Assembly: GCA_965153355.1 (NCBI GenBank)
Contig: OZ231126.1
Span: 70,060,001-70,124,000 of the forward strand
Direction of reading: 5' to 3'
Source of the DNA: Flaccisagitta enflata
Lineage: Eukaryota > Chaetognatha > Sagittoidea > Aphragmophora
Length of the DNA: 64,000 nt
Part shown: piece after piece, positions 33,890 through 45,783 of the stretch
Layout of the letters: every line of letters begins with the position of its first letter
Position numbering within the stretch: the stretch's first letter is position 1
Notes under the pieces: model-generated
Told to the model about the DNA's origin: nothing
The model's database searches: none
The model's input: only the letters and a program-made list of their open reading frames with translations
Translations under genes and position numbers: made by a program

Positions 33890-34600
33890 TCGTGCTGACA
33901 CTGGGAATCACGGTTTCACTTATTCGGCACTACTAGCCAAAACACGGAATGAGTTGAGGTAGAATGATTGTGTCTCACTTTGATAGTTTTTTTGTCATTG
34001 TAGTGTGTACAATATAAATCTTAAGGATACTAAATCACTTTTGGGGCGCTTTTTGAAACATATGCAAAAATGGTGTAAATTTAGTACATTTTTTATCATA
34101 ACTCTTTATGGTGATCTTTTCTGGTATTTTTGACTGCAGATTCGGATTCAGCGAGTGCTTTGCGATTTGTTTGATATGTCACACTATATATTTTTGAAAA
34201 AGAAATAAAAGGTTAATTTTTTCATCATATTGCTATAAAATACATTTATTTTTAAAGATTTTACAAAAAAAATAAGCTTTTACTTCTTCAAGAGTATATA
34301 GTGTGACATATCAAACAAACTGCAAGCCACCCACTAAGTCCAAATCTGCGGTCAAAAATACTAAAATAAATCATCACAAAGAGTTACGATAAAAAATGTA
34401 CTCAATTTGTACTATTTTTGTACATATTTCAAAAAGCGCCCCAAAAATGATTTAGTTCTTTTTAGATTTGTACTATACACACCACAAGGACTCAAAACCT
34501 ATAAGAGTTGTAGACGATCATTTCAAGTCAACTCATTCCGTGTTCTGGCGGACAGTGTCGGATCAGCGAGACAGCAATTTTGGGGATGAAGACTGACACT
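33890..34600. mobile_element. Foldback element with ~280-bp arms
   Basis: AACACGGAATGAGTTGA (left, about 33953) and its inverse at 34530-34546 mark the best-conserved part. Arms continue inward through TTGGGGCGCTTTTTGAAA, ATCATAACTCTTT and TATGTCACACTATATA to a ~100-bp AT-rich centre, and outward with weaker complementarity. No coding frame and no target duplication resolved. Confidence 0.7.
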
Positions 34601-34648
34601 AACAGTAACACAGGCAACAGCAGTGTAAGAAAAGGAAAAGAAAGACCG

Positions 34649-34652
<4 letters not shown>

Positions 34653-34721
<69 letters not shown>
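34653..34721. repeat. GA microsatellite
   Basis: About 34 uninterrupted GA units, roughly 50 bp outside the foldback element. Confidence 0.95.
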
Positions 34722-34727
<6 letters not shown>

Positions 34728-34927
34728 AGACAGCCTCTATTTGAACAGATAGAAAGGAAAAACTGAAAGGCTGAAAAACTTGACAAACGAACGAAAAGTA
34801 ACTAATAGACAAAAAACCATCAACACAAACGGCATGGTGCAATAAGATATTTTCGCGTCATAACATCACAGATTTCACATCAAGAAACCATAAAAAAGCA
34901 TTTGGTGCCTTTCGAAATGGTAACAAG

Positions 34928-35095
34928 TAACGCGGGGTTACAATATCGTCGCTGATGGCAGGGCAGGGGTGCACAATCATCCTCCATATCCCCAATCCCC
35001 CTACACACGCGCCAAATCTCAAATGCGCGATTTCACACTTTTTGACCAACGGACTGACGAACGAACCAACTAGTCCAGTCTCTATAAGGAATAAA
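34928..35095 (+). mobile_element. Decayed HG element, subfamily B (B4)
   Basis: CAAGTAACGCGGGGTTACAATATCG-type head, GGCAGGGCAGGGG, ATCCTCCATATCCCC, GATTTCACACTTTTTGACC, short GACG/GAACC words and CAGTCTCTATAAGG follow B1. The tail hairpin is lost. Confidence 0.62.
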
Positions 35096-35942
35096 AGAAT
35101 AGAAATTGGCGACTTTGGAAAAAAACCTGAAAATTTGCGTACGGGGTCAGTTTTTTGTGCTGAAGAAGACTAGATGGGGTACACGTCTGATTTTCAGTGT
35201 ACCTAATAAAAAAAACGTTTTTTTTTCTTAAAAAAAATAACTTTGAAGTTGCACTGACGCCAAACAAATTGACCGATTGCTTTAAAATTTCAGGTAAAGA
35301 AGAATATGCCTTTTTTCTACTTGCATGCAAAATTTCAACAAAATCGGTTCAGTAGAAACAGAGATAATCCTGTTTAAAATCTAGGCCTATTTTCAATTTT
35401 AGAGTAAAATTTTGTTTTTTTGAGCTAAAAGTCTGAAATTGTTTTCAAACACTGATAGTTTTTTTCATTTTTTTGCAAAAAGACAAACAAAAAATTGAGT
35501 TTTAAAATTTAGGCGTGGTCTTCAAATGGGGCTAGTTCAAGGAAAATATTGAAATTGATGGTGCCCACTTTGGGAATCTGTTGCCATCATATGTACCAAC
35601 TTATTTCCAAAATTTCAGAGGGGTACACTGACCCAAAAAGACAAAAAAACATTTAAAAGTCTAAAGCAAAAATATCAAAATGTAGAATTTTTTTATCCTC
35701 TTTGACATATGAAAAAATTCAATGTTTGATTAATAAGCTGAAATTTGGCTCAGATATGCTCTTTACATATAGGGACTTGCATACTAAATTTTTGGCAAAT
35801 TGCTAAGAGCGTTTGGCCGTAGCATAACCATATGTCCCAGGAAGTCGTAAAATGCAAGATTTTGGGATCTTTTTTGTTAAACTTTGAAATGATTTTTTGT
35901 CTTTTCAGGTTGACGTACCCCTCTGAAAGTTTGGGAATAAGT
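35083..35942. mobile_element. Arm of a long-TIR dispersed element, copy 1
   Basis: 35150-35650 (GAAGAAGACTAGATGGGGTA, CTTTGAAGTTGCACTGAC, TACTTGCATGCAAAAT, AAAATATTGAAAT) matches the reverse complement of 46609-47175 at roughly three-quarters identity. CAGAGGGGTAC near 35620 and GTACCCCTCTG near 35918 form a smaller inner inverted pair. No coding potential seen. Confidence 0.6.
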
Positions 35943-36376
35943 TGTAGTGAACATAGCCTTTTGGGCCAATTCAAGACATGGTGACAACCTATATGAGCCT
36001 AACCCTACAAAAAATGATAGACCATTCTTAACTTGCCAAATTGCTATATCTGCTAACATGTAACTGAAAAGCTTCATAAGATGTAATAGCATGGCCTAAC
36101 CAGTCTCTAAAGGGGACGTGCGTCCAATTGATTTATGTTGCATGGAAGAAAGCAGGTCTCAACTTCTTACATTTTATTTGTAACCAAAGAAAGAAGTAAG
36201 AAAGGTTTTAATTCTGGAAATCTCTGCCACATCATCGTGTCCAAAGCCTTTATACTTTGTTTTTGTATTTGATAATCTAAAGTTCAAATTTCTTGATTCT
36301 TGTATAACCGCAAAAGAAATGATTCATAGATAGAAAATGTAAAATTCTAAACGTAATACCCCCTGAACCATTACAT
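35943..36376. repeat. 434-bp segment duplicated at 46175-46608
   Basis: From TGTAGTGAACATAGCC to CCCCCTGAACCATTACA the two copies are nearly identical and in the same orientation, 10.2 kb apart. The adjoining arm lies to the left here and, inverted, to the right of the second copy. The unit may be the core of the TIR element or a separate younger insertion. Confidence 0.88.
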
Positions 36377-37250
36377 GTCCTCCGACCAAAATTTTACATT
36401 TTATAGGACACAAAATGATCACATAATACACAAATCATGTCAAAATAAGGTACATTGCAGTAATAAAACAATACAACAATGCACATATCATGTCGAACGA
36501 ATTCTTGCCATCTTTTCCATGTCTTCTTGAAGTTTCAGTTGTTGGTTTGGTTAGATGTAGGAGTGGTCAATCAGTTCTGTATGTATATACTTCTATTTTA
36601 TTCATAGAAATGCAGCATAAAAAAAAACAAAACTTACTATATCAAAATGTACTGAATTAGTGTTTGACAGGTTTGGTGGTGATTGTGCAAATTGTGCAAA
36701 AATATGTGGATGATGAATTGCGTGAGCCATTCTACCCCAGCAGGGCCAACCAGCTGCATGTGAGCAAGACTGTGCTGGATTTGTTGGAAAGAATATTCAT
36801 CAGGGTACAGCAGTCTTCTTGCTGACTGTCCAATCTCCGAATTCATATTTCCCATCTTTTTCATTTATTTGTCATTATCTTCCTCCTTTTTTTCCGTTTT
36901 TTTTTCTTTCAGATTTTTTTCCTTTTTTTTTTTCTTTTTTTTTTTTTAGTCGCTATGACAAGCCAATTTTTCATCCTCTACCGTAGTGTAAATGTGTGTG
37001 CTTTCCTGTCTTTTAGATAATCATAGATTTGTGCTGCACTGAAATTATTAATCTTTTCATTCATCCTTATATTTGTATTTATATCTATATACATATATCC
37101 TTACTCAACTTTGTTCCTTTATTTTTACTTTGTTAGTATTTCTTTTTTCAATGGGGTACAGTCAAATAGTCTGTCAATCCTAAATCTTGAGCTTTGGCTT
37201 TGGCTTGATCTTTTCTGATTTTGGATAGTTGTTTTTGCAAAAAAATATAC
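36377..37250. other. AT-rich spacer, T-rich near its middle
   Basis: T-runs with single C interruptions occupy 36885-36945. Nothing coding or RNA-like was recognised. Confidence 0.45.
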
Positions 37251-37261
37251 AGAAAAAAGAA

Positions 37262-37338
37262 ACGTAAGACTGAACGTAGAACTGAACGTAGACTGAACGT
37301 AGACTGAACGTAGAACTGAACGTAGAACGTAAGACTGA
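37262..37338. repeat. ACTGAACGTAGA minisatellite
   Basis: Five to six copies of ACTGAACGTAG(A) with unit lengths of 11-13 bp. Confidence 0.88.
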
Positions 37339-37377
37339 CTCGCTAACAATTGTGTTGTTTATATCAGGTTACCGTCC

Positions 37378-37410
37378 CTGAAGAAGAGCGTCATAGCTCG
37401 AAATATAGGG
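37378..37410 (+). other. Hammerhead-like core motif, copy 2
   Basis: CCTGAAGA, then AGAGCGTCATAGCTC (a 4-bp GAGC/GCTC helix with a 6-nt loop), then GAAATAT. It differs from a hammerhead core by A instead of U in CUGAUGA. The helix sequence differs from the 40511 copy while pairing is kept. Confidence 0.35.
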
Positions 37411-37599
37411 AAGAAACTTAATGAAAAAAGAATTTGGTTGATATCACAAGAAATAAAAAAATTGAGTTTCATGGTTCGAACAATAAATCCTTTTAATCAT
37501 TAAACCAGAGAAATTTCCATGTGTTATTTATCGTTTGTACACGGCTACACGCTATACCTCACCTCCATCAAAAATGAAAAACACATGGAATTCTGCTCT

Positions 37600-38415
<816 letters not shown>

Positions 38416-39099
38416 CCGTCAGTATGTCACGATGTAGACGCCACATGGTTAATGTCAGTCTTTCTCGTCAAAGCATGGCGTCCTACCTTGAATGCCGTCT
38501 TCAGTGTCATGACAGTCTGTTCAAAGGTACTTATGTAAAAACCTAAGGCTCTCCACCCTATAAAGTAAACCTAAAACCGTGGGTAAAATTATCCCATTAC
38601 CCAATGGGCCTCATGAGTCACTCGACTCTGCTGCACTTCCACCCTGTGGGTTGCACTCACAACCCGGCCAACCCGACCACCGGACCTAGTCCCAACACAC
38701 CTCGTGCCATGCAGAAGCAGAGAGGTGCACTGAGCAGGCCTACAGGGCTCGACCCGCTAGGCCCCCCTACAGCCCTCGCCGTAGCCACAGATAACCCACT
38801 GTGGTAGGTACCTCAACCGGACTTCCGGTCAAGGGAGAGATTTCCAGTGCTAGAAATGCAGGGAAGACAATGTGGTCAGTATCATCACCCCACACCCAGC
38901 CAAAGAGACTAAAAAGAAAAGAACAGATCGGCAGTAACCATTAACCACCTAACTGTTTTTAGAAAAGGAAAGGAAGAAGGTAAAAGGAAAAGTTTTTTTT
39001 TAACAAAATTACCCCATATTGTTAGCCTCCACCCATGCAGGTTGTAACACCCATTTGCCAGTTAAAAAAGCATCATTGGTGTCTTGACTGACTGTTTAT
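38416..39099. other. Spacer, GC-richer at 38600-38830
   Basis: 38604-38807 is an open 67-codon frame with Pro/Thr-rich content but no recognisable domain. CCGGACTTCCGG at 38818-38829 is a short palindrome. No repeat partner found. Confidence 0.35.
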
Positions 39100-39880
39100 T
39101 GCAAAAAAAGTGCATATTTGTCTCATACCAGGGTGCTCAAACACAATTTGTGTCAGGGGTGTAACCCAAATTTTCATCCTCGATTCAATGATTGCAATTT
39201 TGGCCTTTTTTGGGTAAAAAAGGCACATAGTGAAGCAGAAAAGGCAAGTCAATAACAATTTCTACTAATTTTGGGGTGAGGAATCCGAATCTGTCCTGAA
39301 AAATTAACTAAGATCATTACTTTGTTCAAAATAACCATTTTTGGGGCCCCGATCGAGCATGTTTTGCCCTTTTTTGGTAAAAAAAAACACTAAGCGAAGC
39401 AAAAGTGGCAAGTGAATGAACATTTTTACTAATTTTGGGGTGATGAATCTGAATCTGTCGTGAAAAATATACTAAGATCTTTACTTTGTTCACAATCATC
39501 ATTTTGGGGGCCCCGATCGAGCATTTTTTGCCTTTTTTATGGTAAAAAAAACACTTAGTGAGATGGCAATTGCGGTTCCATATGCTATCTCCGTGACACA
39601 TGGCCAACCCAGTCGCGTGCGGGTGGGCAGAGGCTGTATTGGAGGTCACTTGATCATTTGGGCAGGAGCAGTGAGGCCATAGACCGCAAAAGAAAAAAGT
39701 AAAGTGTGACGGACCGACAGAAGGATAAATGGACCGAAGGACCGACGGCCGAACCAACAAAGCAGGGTGTAGAGTCGCGTAGCACGCGACTAAAAATGGT
39801 CTAAGATGAATATCTTGATCATTCACTACCTCGTTCATTGCCCCGATTGAGCATTTTTAAATTTCGTTTGGTAAAAAACA
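39100..39880. repeat. ~165-bp tandem array interrupted by HG-A and C elements
   Basis: TTTTGGCCTTTTTTGGGTAA (about 39198), its variants at about 39362 and 39524, and GCCCCGATCGAGCAT give a period of 162-165 bp. Unit three is broken by A4; array sequence (CCCCGATTGAGCATTTTT) resumes at about 39842 and is broken again by C4 at 39878. Confidence 0.75.
39590..39797 (+). mobile_element. HG element, subfamily A (A4), inserted in the 165-bp array
   Basis: CCAACCCAGTCGCGTGCGGG, TGGGCAGAGGC, GGAGGTCACTTGATCATTTG, AAAGTGTGAC, GACC words, AAAGCAGGGTGTAGAG, hairpin 39773-39791 (AGTCGCGT, loop AGC, ACGCGACT), TAAAAA. The extreme head is altered (about 39575-39610), so the left border is approximate. Confidence 0.75.
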
Positions 39881-40345
39881 GGTCGCCCAAGGGCGATATG
39901 TGATCAGCGATACCCGCTTCCCTGCTTTGCATGATTGTGAAATGTGAATAGGAGTGAGGGGAAGCAGGGCAGCAGACAAGTCCATCCGTCTGAGACTGTC
40001 CTGAGACGGCTCATTTGAAGCCTGTGAGGGTAGATTGGTAGCCTGAAATGGCTGGTTTCAGGCCTGGGATAGCAGATTCGTTGCCTGAGGGCCTAATTGA
40101 TGCCTGAGAAACCAGAGAGGGCTGATTTCAGTTCTGGAAGGGTAGATCGCAGACTTAGGAAGGCAGATTTCAGGCTTGAGAGGGTCGATTTCAGGCCTGA
40201 GAAGGTTGATTTCAGGCCCGCAAGGGAGGGGGCCTGAGAGGACAGAGTTTAGCTCTGAAAGGGGGGCAAACAAACGGACAGACGGAATGATAGTAAAAGT
40301 CTCCCTGTGTTCCACAGGATTCTGTCCCTTTTGGGAACTCTGCTG
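39878..40345 (+). mobile_element. Family C foldback element copy 4 (C4)
   Basis: Head ACAGGTCGCCCAAGGGCGAT and GTGATCAGCGATACCCG; GGGAAGCAGGGCAGCAG; dyad array 40010-40250; GGGGGGCAAACAAACGGAC; right arm TCTCCCTGTGTTCCACAGGA ending near 40345. The left arm has lost the GGCCCCAAAGGG segment. Confidence 0.75.
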
Positions 40346-40447
40346 AAAAAGTTTTTTATAGATGCAATTGTCGCATTCTATGGGCAATTTCATCAAGTTT
40401 GGGCACGAAATCCGTATCATCAGTCGAAAAAGGCTCAAGATCAATAT

Positions 40448-40589
40448 GCTTAAACGATTTTTGACTAGTCGTACAACGTAGGAAAAATGAAAAGCAAAAA
40501 ATTAAATTGATATTTCGCATCTATTCCAAGAATGCCTCATCAGGACAAGGCGAACGTTGTAGTACGACGAGTCAAAAATCGTTTAAGCA
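40448..40589 (-). other. Inverted repeat enclosing a hammerhead-like core (copy 3)
   Basis: Arms of about 32-35 bp (GCTTAAACGATTTTTGACT and its inverse at 40571-40588) enclose, on the minus strand, CCTGATGA, a GCAT/ATGC helix, and GAAATATC (40511-40544). CUGAUGA, helix II, GAAA is the hammerhead core, and the outer arms lie where helix I would be. Helix III and the cleavage site cannot be assigned with confidence. Penelope-like elements carry such ribozymes, but no reverse transcriptase is present here. Confidence 0.42.
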
Positions 40590-40619
40590 TGCCGCTACTA
40601 AAACAGTGCAACCTCCATC

Positions 40620-40790
40620 AACAAGATCAATATCTCAATTAAAACGACGACGAGTGGAAGCATTTACTATACAGATATAAGTAACTTTAGAATGTTTTGT
40701 TTTCTTCTAAGTTGATAATGAAAAAAAAAACATTTTGTTTCAAGTTTTTTGTAAGATACATTTGGTTTCACATACACCAGACACAATATT
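40620..40790. mobile_element. Dispersed repeat fragment shared with the insert in D2
   Basis: GAGTGGAAGCATTTACTATA, AAGTAACTTTAGAATG and TTCAAGTTTTTTGTAAGATA match 11160-11280 in inverse order. Its closeness to the hammerhead-like motif could mean both belong to one element. Confidence 0.5.
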
Positions 40791-40902
40791 AACGGGTAAC
40801 AACTTATCAATCACCCACACACCATCATTTCCTGTGCAGGCGACACAAAAATGACCTAGATGTAATTGCAATAAAAGACTTGAAATACAATTATCTTATG
40901 AA

Positions 40903-41096
40903 TAAGGCCGTACCATGACAAGTCGCATGCAGGTGGGCAGGGGCAGTGAATAAATAGACCAACCAAGCTGTTAGGCAGGAGCAGTAGCTCCAAAACCGCT
41001 CAAAGGCGCCAAAAAAGCAAAGTGTTACCAGCAGACTGATGGACTGACGGACTGACCGACAGACGGTTGTTGAGTCGCGTGCACGCGACTAAAAAC
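40903..41096 (+). mobile_element. HG element, subfamily A (A5)
   Basis: AAGGCCGTACCATGACAAG, AGTCGCATGCAGGTGGGCAG, two GGCAGGAGCAGT words, AAAGTGTTACC, GACT/GACG repeats, hairpin 41073-41090 (the perfect 18-bp palindrome), TAAAAA. Confidence 0.8.
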
Positions 41097-41499
41097 CATT
41101 GCTTTTTGAGGTTCATGGATTTATCATTGATTTTATGACATTTTTATCATTTACAGATACTTTAATATCTTTTCACCCCTTGAGGAATGTAGGCAACCTG
41201 GTTTTTGGGTGCGCCGTAGCACCTCTATGGTCCATAGTCTATAGTTGGTTGGTCAAGCTCGAGTCGAAAATCGCAAAAAAATGTTTGAAGTTTCTTAAAA
41301 ACCTGTAGTTTCATTCAAATTCATCTACAGTAAGGCCTGATAGAGCTTGGGTTAGATCTGATGGAGCTCGGTATAGGTCTAGTAATTCATATTTCTTGTC
41401 ATTTCATTCATTGCCATGTTCAATTATGGTTGGGTCTGAGAGAGCTTGGGATAGGTCTGATGGAGCTGGGGATAGGTCTAAGAATTAGTAACGCCAGGC
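41097..41499. other. Spacer with a short 20-bp repeat
   Basis: 41333-41490 includes four diverged copies of TCTGATGGAGCTTGGGATAG. The 69-codon frame at 41099-41308 shows no recognisable domain. Confidence 0.5.
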
Positions 41500-41600
41500 C
41501 TTGTTTATAGATATGCAGTTAGTCACAGACAGGCGACTCTACACCATGCTGTGCCGGTCTGTCGGTCCGTCTGTCAGTCCATAAATTTTTGAAATGCGAG
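41500..41600 (-). mobile_element. Truncated HG-A tail
   Basis: AGTCACAGACAGGCGACT (decayed hairpin), CTCTACACCATGCTGTGCC, then GTCG/GTCC words. The body and head are missing. CCAGGCCTTGTTTATAG just upstream resembles the end of a reversed A head and may mark another truncated copy. Confidence 0.55.
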
Positions 41601-41895
41601 CACTTTTTTGCATTGTTGCCCAAGTCCACCCATCTGTGAATGTATATGCATGCTTATTCCCTGTCAAGTAATCACTGACAATCCAGACCTGTCAACGTTT
41701 ATTCGATTTACCGCTTGATCTCGGCAATTCTCGTTTCCAATGGAGACGATAGGAGATAGCTGAATATCAATTTCTAAAGATGGCTTTATATCGATTTTTG
41801 ATATGAGTTACTAATGAATTACAAAGTCATCAACAATCCTGATTATTTCTGTATCTTGTTAATTCCCAAGATCATACCTGGGTCATACAGCAAAG

Positions 41896-41901
<6 letters not shown>
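41601..41901. other. Spacer, nothing recognised
   Basis: No signals noted between the HG fragment and the CT tract. Confidence 0.45.

Positions 41902-41992
<91 letters not shown>
41902..41992. repeat. CT microsatellite
   Basis: About 45 uninterrupted CT units. Confidence 0.96.
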
Positions 41993-41994
<2 letters not shown>

Positions 41995-43079
41995 CTGATT
42001 CCTTATTTCGATTTTCTCTCCCTCTCTTTTCCTTCTTCTTTTCTTTCTTTTCCTTTCTTTGATTGTGCCCATTGATTGAGTCTCACCTTGACAAGCCGAT
42101 AAACATGATATCAATTTCTGTATATACACATAGTGATGCAGTTATTATTTGCTACTCCCTATCAGTTTTCCTATGAATGTTTTACTTTAGGCAATTTCTC
42201 CTATAAAGTGGGCCAGCTGATAAACATGATTTGGCAAGCAAAAAAAAACAGTTTTCTCCCACCAATCATTTTGTCGATAATAATAGCTGTTCTGACACAT
42301 CCCCTGAGACCAAGTGTCTAACATACATGCTTCATAATCAAGATTTTGATAGATTAGGTGGCCAAAAGTAGAGCCAAATAAGCCTATTTTGCCTGTCACA
42401 CTTATGTCACACTTCATATCTACTATGATAAAGACATCAAAAAATTGGCAAGCCTATCCAACTATGGGCCATTTTTGTACCATTACTATCCTAAAGAAAC
42501 ACCAAAAATTTCATGGTGATCGGTGGTCATTTACTATGGAAAAAGTTTGCTCATAGTTGATTTGTCAAATATGAAAAAATATTCAATCTTGATATAGAAA
42601 TATGCTGTACACGAAAAAGCATACTTTTAAGTGTGATGGAAAATTTCTTTTTTTCCCCTGTTAAGTAAAGACATAACCCAGGTTACATGCCAAATTTCAG
42701 ACCTTCATGTCTGTTCCAGCCGGAAATATTGATTTTTTATAAAAGTGTCCTATTGAGTTAACACCTTGTCACACTATGTCACACCATTTTTCATACAAAG
42801 TCATATGATTAAACACAGTTTAAGTCTTTAAGTGATTTTTTCAAAGTGACTTGAAAAAGTATCAAATTTTGAGCCTAGAACCCAAATTTCAAGCTGATAG
42901 ATGCAACTATCATTGAATTATATTATTTTTTTCAATGTTAACTCAATCAGGCACTCAATTTTTGCCGGCCCGGTTTATAGGAGAAACTGCCTTTATCTAG
43001 CATATAAATGCCGGGCAGACACTCTGATTAACCGATCGATTTGTACAGATTTGCATGCATATTGTAAATAGGAAAAAAA
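41993..43079. other. AT-rich spacer, nothing recognised
   Basis: GTCACACTTATGTCACACTT near 42407 and CACACTATGTCACACCA near 42770 are the only notable words. No element borders, genes or RNA folds seen. Confidence 0.45.
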
Positions 43080-43241
43080 ACAAGGCCGGATACACGGCAA
43101 TTCAGTCGTGGACGGTTGGGCAGGAGCAGTAATGCGAAAACCGCTCGGAATTCAAAAATGTGACGGACGGACGGACGGACGGACCTACCAACCTACCGAC
43201 CAACACGGCAAGGTGTAGAGTCGCGTGTCCGCGACTTAAAA
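43080..43241 (+). mobile_element. HG element, subfamily A with B-type loop (A6)
   Basis: Head ACAAGGCCGGATACACGGCA with AGTCGTGGACGGTTGGGCAG; body reduced; ATGTGAC; GGAC then CTACCAAC words; AAGGTGTAGAG; hairpin 43219-43236 (AGTCGCG, loop TGTC, CGCGACT), TTAAAA. The head's GTCGTGGAC matches the inverse of the hairpin including its loop, unlike other A copies, whose loop is TGCA. Confidence 0.8.
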
Positions 43242-43294
43242 GCCCAAACGGGCAACAATGCATATTGACTGTGTCTTTGCATATGTGGACCTTG

Positions 43295-43298
<4 letters not shown>

Positions 43299-43348
<50 letters not shown>
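43299..43348. repeat. GA microsatellite
   Basis: About 24 GA units followed by CAGACA words. Confidence 0.95.
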
Positions 43349-43354
<6 letters not shown>

Positions 43355-43399
43355 CAGACACAGATTAAATGACAGTATCAAAAGTGTCTTTCAAGCCAT

Positions 43400-43557
43400 C
43401 CTGATGAGCATTTGCCGTTTGGTTTATTTCAAGGCATCCAGCGATTCTTAAGTAGGCGTAATGGACATACCAACAAATAGACCAACCCATGGACGGACAG
43501 ACAGAAGGACAGACAGACCCTCTTATTGTGATGCATTCCTTACGGACATATATAAAA
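43400..43557 (+). mobile_element. Decayed HG element, subfamily D-like (D4)
   Basis: GGCGTAATGGACATACC, GGACGGACAGACAGAAGGAC, CAGACCCTCTTATTGTGATG and a broken hairpin ending near 43550 follow the order of D3. The head cannot be identified with certainty. Confidence 0.55.
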
Positions 43558-44519
43558 GTGTTCACTTATCAATCATGAAGGACACATAATAAGCTGAAAC
43601 AGTTATCCAAACCGTACTGGCAATCAAATCCCTTGGTTGATAGTCATTAACAAAAAGCTCATTTGCATATTGCAGTAAACTAGTACATCTTAAATTTCCG
43701 CGTAGGGTTAGATTTGGAAGCAAAAAGATTAATAGTCAATGGTTTAAAATGCTATTGCCAACCGATAAATCCTAGATTTTTTAGGTTTGAAAATATATCT
43801 TTTTTATTATTGAACTTTAGAAATGTTTTTTTTTAACCTCATTTCACCCCTCGGTTGTAAACGGCCTAAGTTTACAGTATACAATTTTCAAGTCATCCGG
43901 AGGCATGTAGGCCTTAACTTTATCGGGCTTGAGCACCCTGGGTTTAAGTCAAAAGGCAGTTTTTTTGTATGGAACATCTAGCCAAGACGTTTGTGTCGTC
44001 AGGTCACCGCTCAAATGAAGGCTAGGGCCCCGATTAGACTCTGATGGGCTATATCTAATATTGTTATATCATTCTTCTCCAAAACAAAAACCAACAACAG
44101 GTACCGTGACCCTAAACTTAGTAGGTTTGCTGGTCTAGCAAGCGAAAGTGCAATGTTTTAGTCAAAACTGTATTAGATCAGCGCAAAAATCATAAAAACA
44201 TCATCATGTTAGCCCTAAATCTGACCCTTCGGTCTATCAGTCCATAAACATACCTAGAAGTTGTCAGTCCATCTATCCGTTGTTTGTTGGCGCCTCTGCC
44301 TTCCAGAATATTTTCACCACTCGCTCTTTAATTCCACTCTTTGAACTTTGAGATCAAAGTCGTCAAAAATAAATTCGTAATGAAGAAAAATGAAAAGCAT
44401 ATGTATCAACTTACTCTAATCATGACGTTAAAATGATATTCTTGCAATGACTGTATCCACTGTAGGCACCCAATATAACAAGGAAAAAGATTATCATGTG
44501 TTTCTTTTTTCCGTTTTTA
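43558..44519. other. Spacer, nothing recognised
   Basis: No tandem repeats, element ends or coding-like frames noted. Confidence 0.5.
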
Positions 44520-44640
44520 ATTTGTTTTTTTTTTTTTTTTTATTTTCGTTTTCGTTTTCAGTTTCTGTTTTTTATTTGTTTCTCTCAGTTTTGTTTTGTT
44601 TTGTTTTGTTTTGTTTTGTTTTGTTTTGTTTTGTTTTGTT
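44520..44640. repeat. T-rich stretch with TTTTG pentamers
   Basis: About ten TTTTG units at 44590-44640 following TTTTCG words. Confidence 0.92.
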
Positions 44641-45211
44641 TACTGTTGAGCGAATCGATCCAAAGATTATAGAAGATGATACAAATAAAAAAATAAAACA
44701 ACTATTGATAAAAACCAAGATTCGCTTTCATAGAATATTAAATATATCACTTTTCACTGAACATGATTGTATGTTTCAACTTAAATATGTAAGCATTTGC
44801 AAAAAGTATCAAACCTCCTTTTATCTCAGTCTGGCAAACAAAACTTTGTCTCCACACATTCTTTCCCGCATTCTTCCATTCATTCCTGCATTCTTCAATT
44901 CATTCTTTTTTTTTTTTCTTAGTCCCTTTTGTATATGTACTACCTCTATGATATAAAATACATTCGAAATGTATTGAAAGGTTCTGAAAGGTAAAATTGA
45001 TGAACTAGATCTGTCTGCAGCCTTTTGTTATACTCAGGTATGGGTTAGACTTAGCAAGGTTAGGGGTTAGATGAATCGTGGAAAAGAACAAAGCATAGCA
45101 AGAACTCCGGGATGCCCAATTCACAGAAAAATCATGTTTGTCAGTGATTAAATCTCATATTCTACAAAAAATTTCAAGATAAAAGTGTGCGTTATCGAAA
45201 ATGTTATATAC
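44641..45211. other. AT-rich spacer
   Basis: A 169-codon plus frame (44447-44956) crosses the pentamer tract. Its downstream half is mixed in composition but has no recognisable domain, and I do not call it a gene. Confidence 0.4.
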
Positions 45212-45312
45212 ATTCATACATACATACATACATACATACATACATACATACATACATACATACATACATACATACATACATACATACATACATACATACA
45301 TGCATACATACA
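45212..45312. repeat. ACAT tetranucleotide microsatellite
   Basis: About 25 ACAT units with one GC interruption near 45301. Confidence 0.96.
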
Positions 45313-45783
45313 GACCGGCATGTGAACCTTGCTACAAACATACAAGCTCCAGGGCTTGAAAATATTTTTGTCTGCCTACAATCAAATTAAAAAACTGTTT
45401 CATATCTTTATCTATATATAACTGATACCAATCCCATCCCTTTTTTTTTTTTTTTATACAATGACAGCTCATTCAAAAAGACCCGTCTGAAAATTAGGCA
45501 AAGTAAGAAAGTGAAAATTAGTCATTCTAGATTGACTTCATTAAGAATTTTTAAATGTTATATTTGTTCTGTTAACATCCCTAATCTTAGATGTAAAAAT
45601 ATCACCATTGAAAATGAATAAATAAATCCCTATGCAATCTACTTTTCTATATATTAAGCCTACATATGTAGCCTACAATTGCAATGATACACATTGTAGA
45701 ACCCTGAAATTTTTACAAATATCGTTGCCATCCTTTACTCCCCTCTCACTCTTTCATTTATCAAGCTATGGCTCTTTAGATAA
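45313..45783. other. Spacer, nothing recognised
   Basis: Contains a 16-T run near 45440; no other signal found. Confidence 0.4.

Noticed and set aside
36945-36965. HG tail suggested by TTTTTAGTCGCTATGAC
   Set aside because: No paired stem and no GTCY tract follow; most likely chance next to a T-run.
44447-44956. 169-codon open frame
   Set aside because: The first half is T-rich and TTTTG repeat; the second half has no recognisable domain or coding support.
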